Source: Amycolatopsis alba DSM 44262
GTDB taxonomy: Bacteria > Actinomycetota > Actinomycetes > Mycobacteriales > Pseudonocardiaceae
DNA length: 64,000 nt
NCBI RefSeq assembly: GCF_000384215.1
Contig: NZ_KB913032.1
Span: 5,972,588-6,036,587 of the forward strand
Direction: 5' to 3'
Shown: piece after piece, positions 33,879 to 41,761 of the stretch
How the letters are laid out: every line of letters begins with the position of its first letter
Position numbering within the stretch: the first letter of the stretch is position 1
Notes under the pieces: model-generated
Databases searched by the model: none
Told to the model about the DNA's origin: nothing
Seen by the model: only the letters and a program-made list of their open reading frames with translations
Translations under genes and position numbers: made by a program

Positions 33879-35573
33879 GTGTCATCCGTACCGCTTTCCC
33901 CGGTCTACCGGGCCGAGACGCTGCGCAAGCTCGCCCGTGAAGAGATCGACGTGCTGGTCGTCGGCGGGGGAGTGACCGGTGCCGGCGTCGCGCTCGACGC
34001 GGCGTCGCGCGGGCTCTCCGTCGCGCTGGTCGAGGCCCGCGACTTCGCCGCCGGGACGTCCAGCCGGTCCAGCAAGCTGATCCACGGCGGGCTTCGCTAC
34101 CTGGAGAACCTGGACTTCAAGCTGGTCCGGGAGGCGCTGAAGGAACGCAGCCTGCTGCTGCAGACCCTCGCCCCGCATCTGGTGCGGCCGGTGAAGTTCC
34201 TGGTGCCGCTCAAGCACCGCGTCTGGGAACGCGGCTACATCGGCGCCGGTGTCACGCTTTACGACACCCTCGGTGGGGCTCGCGCGCTGCCGAGGCACCG
34301 GCATCTGTCCAAGCGCGGCGCGGGCAAGGTCGCGCCCGGCCTCGCGGACGACGCCCTGATCGGCGCCATCCAGTACTACGACGCGCAGGTCGACGACGCC
34401 CGCCACACGATGACGATCGCGCGGACCGCTGCCGAACAAGGCGCTTCGGTGCTGACCCGTGCCCGCGTCACCTCGCTGATCCGTGACGGCGAACGCGTCG
34501 TCGGCGCCAAGGTCGTCGACCGGGAGAGCGGCGCGGAGATCGAGGTCCGGGCGAAGACGGTCGTCGCGGCCACCGGTGTGTGGAGTGACGACATGGCGGA
34601 AGCGGCGGGCATCCCCGCGCCGTTCACCGTGCGCGCGTCGAAGGGTATCCACCTGGTGGTGCCGCGCGAGAAGATCGACCTGGACACCGGGCTGATCCTG
34701 CGCACGGAGAAGAGCGTGCTGTTCGTCATCCCGTGGGGACGGCACTGGATCGTCGGCACCACCGACACCGAATGGGACCTCGACCGCGAGCATCCGGCGG
34801 CCAGCCAGGCGGACGTCGACTACGTGCTCGGCCACCTCAACGCCGTCCTTCGCACGCCGCTCACCGCTGACGACATCGAAGGCGTGTACGCCGGGCTTCG
34901 GCCGTTGCTGGCCGCGAAGGCGACGTCGACGACGAAGCTGTCGCGGGAGCACGCCGTGGCGCATCCGGTGCCGGGTCTCGTGATCGTGGCGGGCGGCAAG
35001 TACACGACGTACCGGGTGATGGCCGCCGACGCGGTCGACGTCGCGGTGGAGGACCTCGGGCGCCCGGCGCCGTCGTCGTGGACCGAGCGCCTCCCGATCG
35101 TCGGCGCGACGGGCTACCACGAACTGTGGGGCGCGCGGCACGCGCTCGTCCAGCGCACGGGGCTGCCGATCCGCCGGATCGAGCACCTGCTCCAGCGCTA
35201 CGGCACCGCGATCGACGACATCCTGGAGTCCATTTCGGAGCGTCCGGAACTGGCCGAGCCGATTCCGGGGACCGCGGAGTACCTGAAGGCAGAGGCGGTC
35301 TACGCCGTCTCGCACGAGGGCGCGCTGCACCTGGAGGACGTCCTGACGCGCCGCACCCGGATCTCCATCGAGGAGCGGGACCGCGGGGTGACGGCGGCGC
35401 CGGTGGTGGCCGCGCTGATGGCGCCGCTGCTGGGCTGGGACTCGCACCGGCAGGAGCGTGAGGTCACCAACTACCTCGCGCGGGTCGAGGCGGAACGCTC
35501 CGCCCAGGCCCAGCCGGACGACGAGGCGGCGAACGCCAGCCGCCTCGCCGCCCCGGCGCTGCTGCCCAGCTGA
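33879..35573 (+). CDS. glpD: FAD-dependent glycerol-3-phosphate dehydrogenase
   Basis: This 564-aa membrane-associated flavoenzyme oxidises glycerol 3-phosphate to dihydroxyacetone phosphate with electrons passed to menaquinone. The FAD motif DVLVVGGGVTGAGVALDAAS is at about 24-43, GTSSRSSKLIHGGLRYLE follows, and the C-terminal DAO_C helical domain covers about 410-530. I chose the GTG at 33879 because AGGAGG ends 6 bp before it. ATG 33861 and GTG 33852 are in frame but lack a ribosome site. It is the last gene of glpFKD and is followed by a long hairpin. Confidence 0.93.
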   Translation: MSSVPLSPVYRAETLRKLAREEIDVLVVGGGVTGAGVALDAASRGLSVALVEARDFAAGTSSRSSKLIHGGLRYLENLDFKLVREALKERSLLLQTLAPHLVRPVKFLVPLKHRVWERGYIGAGVTLYDTLGGARALPRHRHLSKRGAGKVAPGLADDALIGAIQYYDAQVDDARHTMTIARTAAEQGASVLTRARVTSLIRDGERVVGAKVVDRESGAEIEVRAKTVVAATGVWSDDMAEAAGIPAPFTVRASKGIHLVVPREKIDLDTGLILRTEKSVLFVIPWGRHWIVGTTDTEWDLDREHPAASQADVDYVLGHLNAVLRTPLTADDIEGVYAGLRPLLAAKATSTTKLSREHAVAHPVPGLVIVAGGKYTTYRVMAADAVDVAVEDLGRPAPSSWTERLPIVGATGYHELWGARHALVQRTGLPIRRIEHLLQRYGTAIDDILESISERPELAEPIPGTAEYLKAEAVYAVSHEGALHLEDVLTRRTRISIEERDRGVTAAPVVAALMAPLLGWDSHRQEREVTNYLARVEAERSAQAQPDDEAANASRLAAPALLPS

Positions 35574-35582
35574 ACCACGTCA

Positions 35583-35637
35583 GTCCGTGAAGGCCTCCTT
35601 GAGGGACTCTGAGTCCCTCAAGGAGGCCTTCACGGAC
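35583..35637. terminator. Perfect 27-bp-arm hairpin behind glpD
   Basis: The arms 35583-35609 and 35611-35637 are exact complements around a single base. It probably terminates the glp operon. Its right arm recurs as an exact 27-nt direct repeat at 35931-35957, so that arm brackets the intervening MITE-like element. Confidence 0.8.
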
Positions 35638-35639
35638 TT

Positions 35640-35930
35640 GTTTGCCTGCGCCTGACCTGCGCAAGGGTGGTGGTTGCGCGGGTACATCCGGTTGCAGGTC
35701 TTGATCAACGGAAGATCCGGGACACTCAACGTCCCCGATCTTCCGTTGATCAAGGTCGTGCCTGTCATGCCCTGTGGCGGACAATCTTCCCCCGTCGACT
35801 ACACCGCCATCCCGCACAAGCTCCACTCGGCGGCAAGGCGAAACAGGGCCCGTCTGTGGAGGATTCGGGACGTTCAACGTCCCGAATCCTCCACACTCGA
35901 CCGCCAGCCGCAGTGGATAAGCAAATACTG
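35640..35930. repeat. MITE-like non-coding element, copy 1
   Basis: This non-coding segment of about 290 bp is related to 41263-41541. The two share the left end (CCTGACCTG, then AAGG or AAGGG, GTGG, GGTT) and a right end of about 65 bp (GTCCCGAATCCTCCACACTC onward). Inside are two long palindromes: exact 18-nt arms at 35700-35717/35737-35754, and exact 19-nt arms at 35856-35874/35876-35894. It is flanked by the 27-nt direct repeat described for the glpD terminator. The gap between glpD and the next gene has no visible gene. Confidence 0.65.
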
Positions 35931-35963
35931 GTCCCTCAAGGAGGCCTTCACGGACTTCGTCGG

Positions 35964-36695
35964 CTACTTGAGCCAGTCCAGGTAGCGGGTAGCGGCGATG
36001 CGGGCGCCGTCTTTGGTGGTGAGGACGTCACCGCGGACGGCGGAGAACATGCCCGCGGTCTCGTCGTTGGTCACCGGACGCGTGTCTCCCTTGGCGGACA
36101 AGGTGATCCGGCCCAGTTCGTCGAGCGGGTAGACGTCCGGGCCGCCCACGTCGAGGGTTCCGTTCAAGGGTTTCCCCGCCGAGACCTCGGAAACGGCGGC
36201 GGCGACGTCCGCCGCGGCGATCGGCTGGATCGGCGTGCTGGGCAGGCGGACCGTGTTCTCGTCGGAGGTCCAGGACAGGACCGCGCCGACGAATTCCATG
36301 AACTGCGTGGCGCGCACGATCGAGTAGGGGACACCGCTGCTCTTGAGGATGTCCTCCTGCAGCGTCTTGGCCCGGTAGTAGTCGAGTTCGGGGACCTGGT
36401 CGACGCCGACGATCGACAGGATCACGAAATGCCCGGTGCCCGCCTTCTTCGCCGCGGCCACGAGATTGTCCATCGACGTCTGAAAGAACGCGGGCGAGGC
36501 GTCGTCGAAGGTCGGGGAGTTCGAGAGGTTTACGACCACGTCGGCGCCGTCGAGCGCGGCGTCCAGGCCCTGGCCGGTGAGGAGGTCGACCCCGGTGGAC
36601 GGCGAATGCGGCACCGCCTCGTGTCCGGCTTCGTTCAGGTTCCGCACGACCTGCGAGCCGATCAGCCCGGTCCCGCCGATGATCGCGAATTTCAT
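35964..36695 (-). CDS. NmrA-like NAD(P)-binding protein, partner of RsrR
   Basis: This 243-aa Rossmann-fold protein of the atypical SDR/NmrA family has the nucleotide loop MKFAIIGGTGLIGSQVVRNL and the YRAKTLQE motif with the Tyr-x-x-x-Lys-like spacing. Such proteins bind NAD(P)(H), often as redox sensors or quinone oxidoreductase-like enzymes. It is divergent from an Rrf2 gene whose sequence matches RsrR. In Streptomyces venezuelae, RsrR is also divergent from an NmrA-type gene. Two operator dyads overlap its promoter, so RsrR control is expected. Confidence 0.87.
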   Translation of the reverse strand: MKFAIIGGTGLIGSQVVRNLNEAGHEAVPHSPSTGVDLLTGQGLDAALDGADVVVNLSNSPTFDDASPAFFQTSMDNLVAAAKKAGTGHFVILSIVGVDQVPELDYYRAKTLQEDILKSSGVPYSIVRATQFMEFVGAVLSWTSDENTVRLPSTPIQPIAAADVAAAVSEVSAGKPLNGTLDVGGPDVYPLDELGRITLSAKGDTRPVTNDETAGMFSAVRGDVLTTKDGARIAATRYLDWLK

Positions 36696-36729
36696 GACCC
36701 CGTGTCCTTCCTCGGTGAGCGCCCGCTAA

Positions 36730-36777
36730 CTCGGACACCTCATGTCCGAGATAATACTCAGACACATTGTGTCCGAG
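36730..36777. promoter_or_regulatory. Two RsrR operator dyads
   Basis: CTCGGACA-N5-TGTCCGAG (36730-36750) and CTCAGACA-N5-TGTCCGAG (36757-36777) lie 27 bp apart in the 108-bp space between the divergent NmrA and rsrR genes. Each is an inverted repeat of the size bound by dimeric Rrf2 proteins. Confidence 0.75.
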
Positions 36778-36803
36778 TCAAGAGGCGGGTTAGAGTCATC
36801 CGG

Positions 36804-37283
36804 GTGAAGATGTCCGGCGGGGTCGAGTGGGCCCTGCACTGCTGCGTCGTGCTGACCTCGGTCGACGAACCCGCGCCCGCCGCGCGCCTGGCGCAGCTGC
36901 ACGACGTCTCCCCGAGCTATCTCGCGAAGCAGCTCCAGGCGCTTTCGCGGGCCGACCTCATCCGGTCGGTGCAGGGGAAGGCCGGCGGCTACGTCCTCAC
37001 CCGGCCGCCCTCGGAGATCACGGTGCTCGACGTCGTCGAGGCCATCGAAGGTCCCGGCCCGGCCTTCATCTGCACCGAGATCCGGCAGCGCGGGCCGATG
37101 GCGACACCGCCCGAAGCGTGCACGGCGCCGTGCGCCATCAGCCGCGCGATGGCCAACGCGGAAGTCCAGTGGCGCGCGGCGCTGCGCGAGGTCACCATCG
37201 CGAATCTGGCCGACGACGTCAGGGGCGACTACGGTCCGGGTGCGCTGGCGGGCATCGGCACGTGGTTCCGGGAGGACTCGTGA
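36804..37283 (+). CDS. rsrR: Rrf2-family [2Fe-2S] redox regulator (RsrR type)
   Basis: This 159-aa Rrf2 regulator has an N-terminal winged helix (MKMSGGVEWALHCCVVL, PSYLAKQLQALSRADLIRS) and the wing KAGGYVLTRPPSEITVLD. Glu8, His12, Cys90 and Cys110 are all present at the same residue numbers that, from memory, coordinate the [2Fe-2S] cluster in Streptomyces RsrR. Cys106 is an extra cysteine. RsrR senses redox state through this cluster and represses a divergent NmrA gene, an arrangement reproduced here. The GTG at 36804 sets that numbering and has no ribosome site. The 3' end overlaps a bidirectional hairpin. Confidence 0.88.
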   Translation: MKMSGGVEWALHCCVVLTSVDEPAPAARLAQLHDVSPSYLAKQLQALSRADLIRSVQGKAGGYVLTRPPSEITVLDVVEAIEGPGPAFICTEIRQRGPMATPPEACTAPCAISRAMANAEVQWRAALREVTIANLADDVRGDYGPGALAGIGTWFREDS

Positions 37284-37322
37284 GTGGCAAGGACGGTTGG
37301 AACCACCCTTGCCACTCACGAG
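37277..37322. terminator. Bidirectional hairpin of the GTGAGTGGTAAGG family
   Basis: CTCGTGAGTGGCAAGG (37277-37292) pairs exactly with 37307-37322. It covers the rsrR stop codon and lies 2 bp from the end of the convergent gene. Sister hairpins are at 41717-41758 and, split by an insertion, at about 41230-41575. Confidence 0.75.
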
Positions 37323-37324
37323 CT

Positions 37325-38119
37325 CTAGAACCGGTCCAAGTGCTCGCCGACCCACTGCGCGAACGTCCGCGCCGGACGGCCGAGCACCTGCTCGACCGTG
37401 GCGTCCACGGTCCTCGCCTCCACCGGCGGATCGCTGTGCCAGCCGATCACGTATTCGGCGTCCGCCATTGAGACGCCGTCGGCCAGCAGCCGGTCGATCG
37501 CCTGCTGCCGCGTGATCTGTTCCAGGCCGATGTCGCGGCCCAGGGCGGCGCCGAGGATCGCGATCCGTTCGCGCGTGGTCAGTGATTCCGGTCCGGTGAG
37601 GTTGTAGACCTTGCCCGAGTGCCCGTCCTCCACGAGCGCGGTGGCGGCGACGGCGCCGATGTCCCCCTCGTGCACCACCGCGCTGGGAAGGTCGAACGGC
37701 TCCCGGACGACGCCGTCGGTGCGGACGGAGTCGGCCCAGGTCAGAGCGTTGGACATGAACTCCTGCGGCTCCAGCCGGGTCCATTCCACGCCGGACTCGG
37801 CCATGGCCTGTTCCGTCGGGCCGACGTAACCGCCCCACACGATGGTCATGCGCCGTACACTCGCGTCCACAGCGCGTTCGACCAGTTCGGCGCCGACGTC
37901 GGCGAGGCCCGCGGTCACGGTGATGTGCAGCCGGGTGACACCGTCGAAGGACAGCGTTCCGGGTGCGGTGTGCGTGCCTTTCACCAGTTCGACGCCCGCC
38001 GGAAGCCGGGCTCCGGCGGGATTCCTGGTGAGTGCCCGGACGCGTTCGCCGCGCCGGACGAGTTCGGCCACCACGTGGCGGCCAGTGTTCCCGGTGGCCC
38101 CGGTCACCAAGACGGTCAT
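37325..38119 (-). CDS. NAD(P)H-binding NmrA-family protein
   Basis: This 264-aa atypical SDR has the nucleotide motif MTVLVTGATGNTGRHVVAEL and the following RALTRNP, which favours NADP(H). There is no Tyr-Lys catalytic pair at the standard place, as in other NmrA/HSCARG-type proteins. It is convergent with rsrR and distinct from the NmrA protein at 35964. A role as redox-responsive regulator or reductase is possible; none can be assigned. The ATG at 38119 gives the canonical N-terminus. Confidence 0.83.
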   Translation of the reverse strand: MTVLVTGATGNTGRHVVAELVRRGERVRALTRNPAGARLPAGVELVKGTHTAPGTLSFDGVTRLHITVTAGLADVGAELVERAVDASVRRMTIVWGGYVGPTEQAMAESGVEWTRLEPQEFMSNALTWADSVRTDGVVREPFDLPSAVVHEGDIGAVAATALVEDGHSGKVYNLTGPESLTTRERIAILGAALGRDIGLEQITRQQAIDRLLADGVSMADAEYVIGWHSDPPVEARTVDATVEQVLGRPARTFAQWVGEHLDRF

Positions 38120-38260
38120 GGTTGATTCCCTTCGTTTTCCGCGAAGGTAAAATCTCAAGTAATGTGGAGGTCAAGCGGACCGGTCAGGAATCGAGAAGCG
38201 TTTGCGCCCGCGGAATCCCTAGCGTCTTCGCCACAGGCAAAACGACTCCAGGAGGTTCTC

Positions 38261-38476
38261 GTGAGCAAGCGGATCCGGACGTTCCACCGGTGGACGTCCC
38301 TCGTCTTCGTCGCCACCGTCATCGTGTGCTTCGTCGTCGTGGCGGTGGGCAGTTCGGCTCAATGGGTGCTTTACACGCCGCTGCCGCCGCTCTTCCTGTT
38401 GATGTTCAGCGGCCTCTACCTGTTCGCGCTGCCGTATACCGCCAAGCGGCGCAGCAGGCGGAGCGTGTCCGGGTGA
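38261..38476 (+). CDS. Small two-helix membrane protein
   Basis: This 71-aa protein has a basic N-terminus (VSKRIRTFHRWTS), two hydrophobic helices (about 13-31 and 38-57) and a strongly basic tail (KRRSRRSVSG). The GTG at 38261 is well placed after AGGAGG. I do not recognise a family with certainty; similar short proteins occur widely in actinomycetes. It stands alone between an NmrA gene (divergent) and the GH3 gene. Confidence 0.7.
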   Translation: MSKRIRTFHRWTSLVFVATVIVCFVVVAVGSSAQWVLYTPLPPLFLLMFSGLYLFALPYTAKRRSRRSVSG

Positions 38477-38586
38477 CTCGCCGGATCTTAGTTTATGGCA
38501 AAAATTAACACCATCCGTACCGGCCGGAAACTCTTGACGCGGCGGTCCGGTCCGGTGAGGATCGGCCGGTCCCCGCCTCCCGCAGA

Positions 38587-41220
38587 ATGGACCAGACCAT
38601 GGCAAGACGTCCTCGCGCGCGCCGAAGTCCGATCGTCGCCTTGATGAGTCTCACCCTGCTCGGCGGGGCCCTGGCGGCCACGCCCAGCGCCGTCGCCGCC
38701 GAGCAGCCCGTGATCGGGAAGCCCGCGCTCGACCGGGACGGTTGCGCCCGGATCGAGAAGAGCCTGCCGACGCTCGCCGACTGGCCGAAGGTCGAGAGCC
38801 GGTTCAAGGGGAAGGCCGGTGACGAGCAGCGGATCGCCGAGATTCTCAAGGGGATGACCCTGGAGGAGAAGGTCGGGCAGATGACGCAGCCCGAGATCGC
38901 CGCCATCACTCCCGACGAGGTCCGCCAGTACTCCATCGGTTCGGTCCTCAACGGCGGCGGCTCGTGGCCGAACCAGAACAAGCACGCGTCCCAGCAGGAC
39001 TGGCTGAAACTCGCCGACTCCTACTGGGACGCTTCGAAGGCCGGCCGGACGAAGATCCCGGTGATCTGGGGCATCGACGCCGTGCACGGCAACAACAACG
39101 TGTACGGCGCAACCGTCTTCCCGCACAACATCGGTCTGGGCGCGGCGCACGACCCGTGCCTGGTGCGTGACGTCTCCGCGGCGACGGCCCGGCAGATCCG
39201 CGCCACCGGCCAGGACTGGGCGTTCGCGCCGACGCTGGCCGTCGTGCGGGACGACCGCTGGGGCCGCACCTACGAAGGGTTCTCCGAGGACCCGCGGATC
39301 ACCCGTGCCTACGGCTACGAGGCGATCAACGGCCTCCAGGACGGCTCGACCAAACGCATCGGCTACAACGGCGTGATCGGCACCGCGAAGCATTTCATCG
39401 GTGACGGCGGCACGCTCAAGGGGCAGGACCAGGGCGTCAACCCGTCGTCCGAGGCCGAGATGATCAACCTTCACGGCCAGGGCTATTACGGCGCGCTCGC
39501 GGCGGGTTCCCAGACCGTGATGGTGTCGTTCAACAGCTGGACCAACGCGGACCTCGGCATCGACGAGGGCAAGCTGCACGGCAGCGACAAGGCGCTGAAC
39601 CAGATCCTCAAGGGCAAGATGGGCTTCGACGGCCTCGTCGTGTCCGACTGGAACGGTATCGGCCAGGTCCCCGGTTGCACGAACGCCTCGTGCCCGCAGG
39701 CGATCAACGCCGGTATCGACATCGTGATGGTGCCGAACGACTGGAAGGCGTTCATCACCAACACCGTCGCCCAGGTCAACGGCGGCCAGATCCCGGTCTC
39801 GCGGATCGACGACGCGGTGACCCGCATCCTGCGCGTCAAGCTGCGCTCCGGGCTGTACGAGTCGCAGAAGCCGTCGGACCGTTCCTACGCGAACTCCGAC
39901 GAAGCGCTGAAGGAGACGTGGCTGGCGCGGGACGCGGTCCGCTCGTCGCAGACGCTGCTGAAGAACAACGGCAACGTGCTGCCGCTGAAGCCGAAGTCGA
40001 AGGTCCTCGTGGTCGGCAAGAGCGCGGACAGCATCCAGAACCAGACCGGTGGCTGGACCCTGAGCTGGCAGGGGACCGGCAACACCAACGCCGATTTCCC
40101 CAACGCCACGTCGATCCTCGCCGGGCTCAAGCAGCAGCTCGGCGACGTCAACGTCACCTTCGACGAGAAGGGCGACACCGACCCGAAGGGCTACGACGCC
40201 GTCATCGCCGTCATCGGTGAGACCCCGTACGCGGAAGGCGTCGGCGACCTGACCCGCAAGACCCTCGAGGCCTCGAAGCTGTACCCCGAGGACCTGGCCG
40301 TGCTGGACAAGGTCCGCGGAAAGGGCGCTCCGGTCGTCACCGTCTACGTCGGCGGCCGCCCGCTGTACCTGAACAAGGAGATCAACCGCTCCGACGCGTT
40401 CGTGGCGGCATGGCTGCCAGGCACCGAAGGCGGTGGCGTCGCGGACGTCCTCGTCAAGGGCGGTTTCAAGGGCACCCTGTCGTACTCGTGGCCGAAGAGC
40501 GCGTGCCAGACGCCGCTGAACCCCGGTTCGGCGGACTACGACCCGCTGTTCAAACTCGGCTACGGCCTCAAGACCGGTCAGCGTGTCACCATTGGGCAGC
40601 TGGACGAGACCGCCGGCCCGGTGGCCTGTGGTTCGACCGGCGGTGGCGGCACGGCGACCGAGGACCTCGAGGTCTTCAACCGCACCGATGTCGCGCCGTA
40701 CAAGGGTTTCATCGGCTCGGCGCAGAACTGGGGCGGTACCGAGATCGGCCCCGACGGCACCGCCTCGCACGCCGAGATCACCGTCGTGCAGTCCGACGTC
40801 AACGTGCAGCAGGACGGCCTGAAGTCGACCTGGACCGGCACCGGCCCGGCGCAGCTCTACTTCCAGAACCCGGCCGGTACCAACGATCTGCGCGGATACC
40901 TCAACGCCGACGCGGCGCTGGAGTTCGACACGATCGTGCAAGAGGCGCCCGCCAACCGGACGGTGATCAGCATGCACTGTGTCTACCCGTGCTTCTCGGA
41001 GGTGAACGCCACCAAGCTGTTCACCGACCTGGCTGGCGCGCCGAAGTCGACGGTGAAGATCCCGGTTTCGTGCTTCGCCAACGGGCTGGACCTGGAGAAC
41101 GTCAACACACCGTTCCTGGTGTACACCGACGGCAAGTTCTCCGCTTCGTTCGCGAACGTGCGGTGGGTGCCCAAGGGTGCTCAGGATCCCGATGCGAGGC
41201 CTTGCTCCAGTTTGGGCTGA
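38587..41220 (+). CDS. Secreted GH3 beta-glucosidase/exo-beta-glucanase with ExoP-like C-terminal domain
   Basis: This 877-aa glycoside hydrolase has a signal peptide covering about residues 5-38 (LMSLTLLGGALAATPSAVAA). The GH3 TIM barrel (about 75-400) opens with MTLEEKVGQMTQPEIAA and holds the catalytic nucleophile Asp in GLVVSDWNGIG. The (alpha/beta)6 sandwich (about 430-660) contains SWQGTGNTNA. A C-terminal domain of about 170 residues (EDLEVFNRTDVAPYKGFIGS to the end) resembles the ExoP beta-sandwich. This layout is that of ExoP/Cel3-type exo-1,3/1,4-beta-glucanases. The ATG at 38587 or 38599 can start it. It stands alone. Confidence 0.92.
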   Translation: MDQTMARRPRARRSPIVALMSLTLLGGALAATPSAVAAEQPVIGKPALDRDGCARIEKSLPTLADWPKVESRFKGKAGDEQRIAEILKGMTLEEKVGQMTQPEIAAITPDEVRQYSIGSVLNGGGSWPNQNKHASQQDWLKLADSYWDASKAGRTKIPVIWGIDAVHGNNNVYGATVFPHNIGLGAAHDPCLVRDVSAATARQIRATGQDWAFAPTLAVVRDDRWGRTYEGFSEDPRITRAYGYEAINGLQDGSTKRIGYNGVIGTAKHFIGDGGTLKGQDQGVNPSSEAEMINLHGQGYYGALAAGSQTVMVSFNSWTNADLGIDEGKLHGSDKALNQILKGKMGFDGLVVSDWNGIGQVPGCTNASCPQAINAGIDIVMVPNDWKAFITNTVAQVNGGQIPVSRIDDAVTRILRVKLRSGLYESQKPSDRSYANSDEALKETWLARDAVRSSQTLLKNNGNVLPLKPKSKVLVVGKSADSIQNQTGGWTLSWQGTGNTNADFPNATSILAGLKQQLGDVNVTFDEKGDTDPKGYDAVIAVIGETPYAEGVGDLTRKTLEASKLYPEDLAVLDKVRGKGAPVVTVYVGGRPLYLNKEINRSDAFVAAWLPGTEGGGVADVLVKGGFKGTLSYSWPKSACQTPLNPGSADYDPLFKLGYGLKTGQRVTIGQLDETAGPVACGSTGGGGTATEDLEVFNRTDVAPYKGFIGSAQNWGGTEIGPDGTASHAEITVVQSDVNVQQDGLKSTWTGTGPAQLYFQNPAGTNDLRGYLNADAALEFDTIVQEAPANRTVISMHCVYPCFSEVNATKLFTDLAGAPKSTVKIPVSCFANGLDLENVNTPFLVYTDGKFSASFANVRWVPKGAQDPDARPCSSLG

Positions 41221-41229
41221 GCGGGCCCG

Positions 41230-41575
41230 CGTGAGTGGTATGGACGGTCAGAGCGGACCAGCATTTACCTACCCACGCCTGACCTGAGCGAAGGTGGCGG
41301 TTCCGCGGCTGTCGGGCTTGACGGTGGAGGAATCAGGACGTTGAACGTCCTGATTCCTTCACCGTCGAGCGGATCGCGGTCGCACCGGTCACGACCGGTG
41401 GCAGATACGCGACGGGGGAAGCTTCCGGGCGTACAACGTCCCGAGTCCCTCGTCACCGAGACCGAGCGTGGAGGAATCAGGACGTTGAACGTCCCGAATC
41501 CTCCACACTCGACCGCCAGTCGCATCAGTGGGTAGGCAAATACGGGTCCGTCAGAACCAGCCTTACCACTCACGA
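41230..41575. repeat. MITE-like element copy 2 (41263-41541) inserted in a GTGAGTGGTA hairpin
   Basis: The element has terminal inverted repeats matching at 13 of 14 bases (ATTTACCTACCCAC at 41263-41276; complement at 41528-41541). It holds two internal palindromes: 22-nt arms at 41321-41342/41344-41365 with one mismatch, and 19-nt arms at 41468-41486/41488-41506 with two. Just outside lie GTGAGTGGTATGGACGGTC on the left and CCAGCCTTACCACTCAC on the right. These are the two arms of a hairpin family seen intact at 41717-41758. No gene is visible in 41221-41761. Confidence 0.65.
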
Positions 41576-41616
41576 CCAGCCCTGCCGACGGTCCAAGCAC
41601 ACGCCCCGCTGGTCGC

Positions 41617-41669
41617 GTTGCGAAAGCCACTTTCGCAACGTTGAAGGTTGCGAAAGTGGCTTTCGCAAC
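41617..41669. repeat. Double palindrome GCGAAAGCCACTTTCGC, second full copy
   Basis: Exact 23-nt arms (41617-41639, 41647-41669) flank a 7-nt loop. Each arm is itself a near-palindrome. It is the same family and geometry as 9996-10056. Confidence 0.85.
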
Positions 41670-41716
41670 ACGCCCTCCCCGCCAGACCGCACTGGACCCC
41701 AGGGGATCGCGGGTCC

Positions 41717-41758
41717 CGTGAGTGGTAAGGACGGTCAGAACCGTCCTTACCACTCACG
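41717..41758 (-). terminator. Hairpin directly behind lcp
   Basis: CGTGAGTGGTAAGGACGG (41717-41734) pairs exactly with 41741-41758 around the loop TCAGAA. It begins 3 bp beyond the minus-strand stop of lcp. Confidence 0.75.
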
Positions 41759-41761
41759 AGG

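Noticed and set aside
38162..38260. Longer N-terminus for the small membrane protein
   Set aside because: The extension is not protein-like, and a good AGGAGG ribosome site places the start at 38261.
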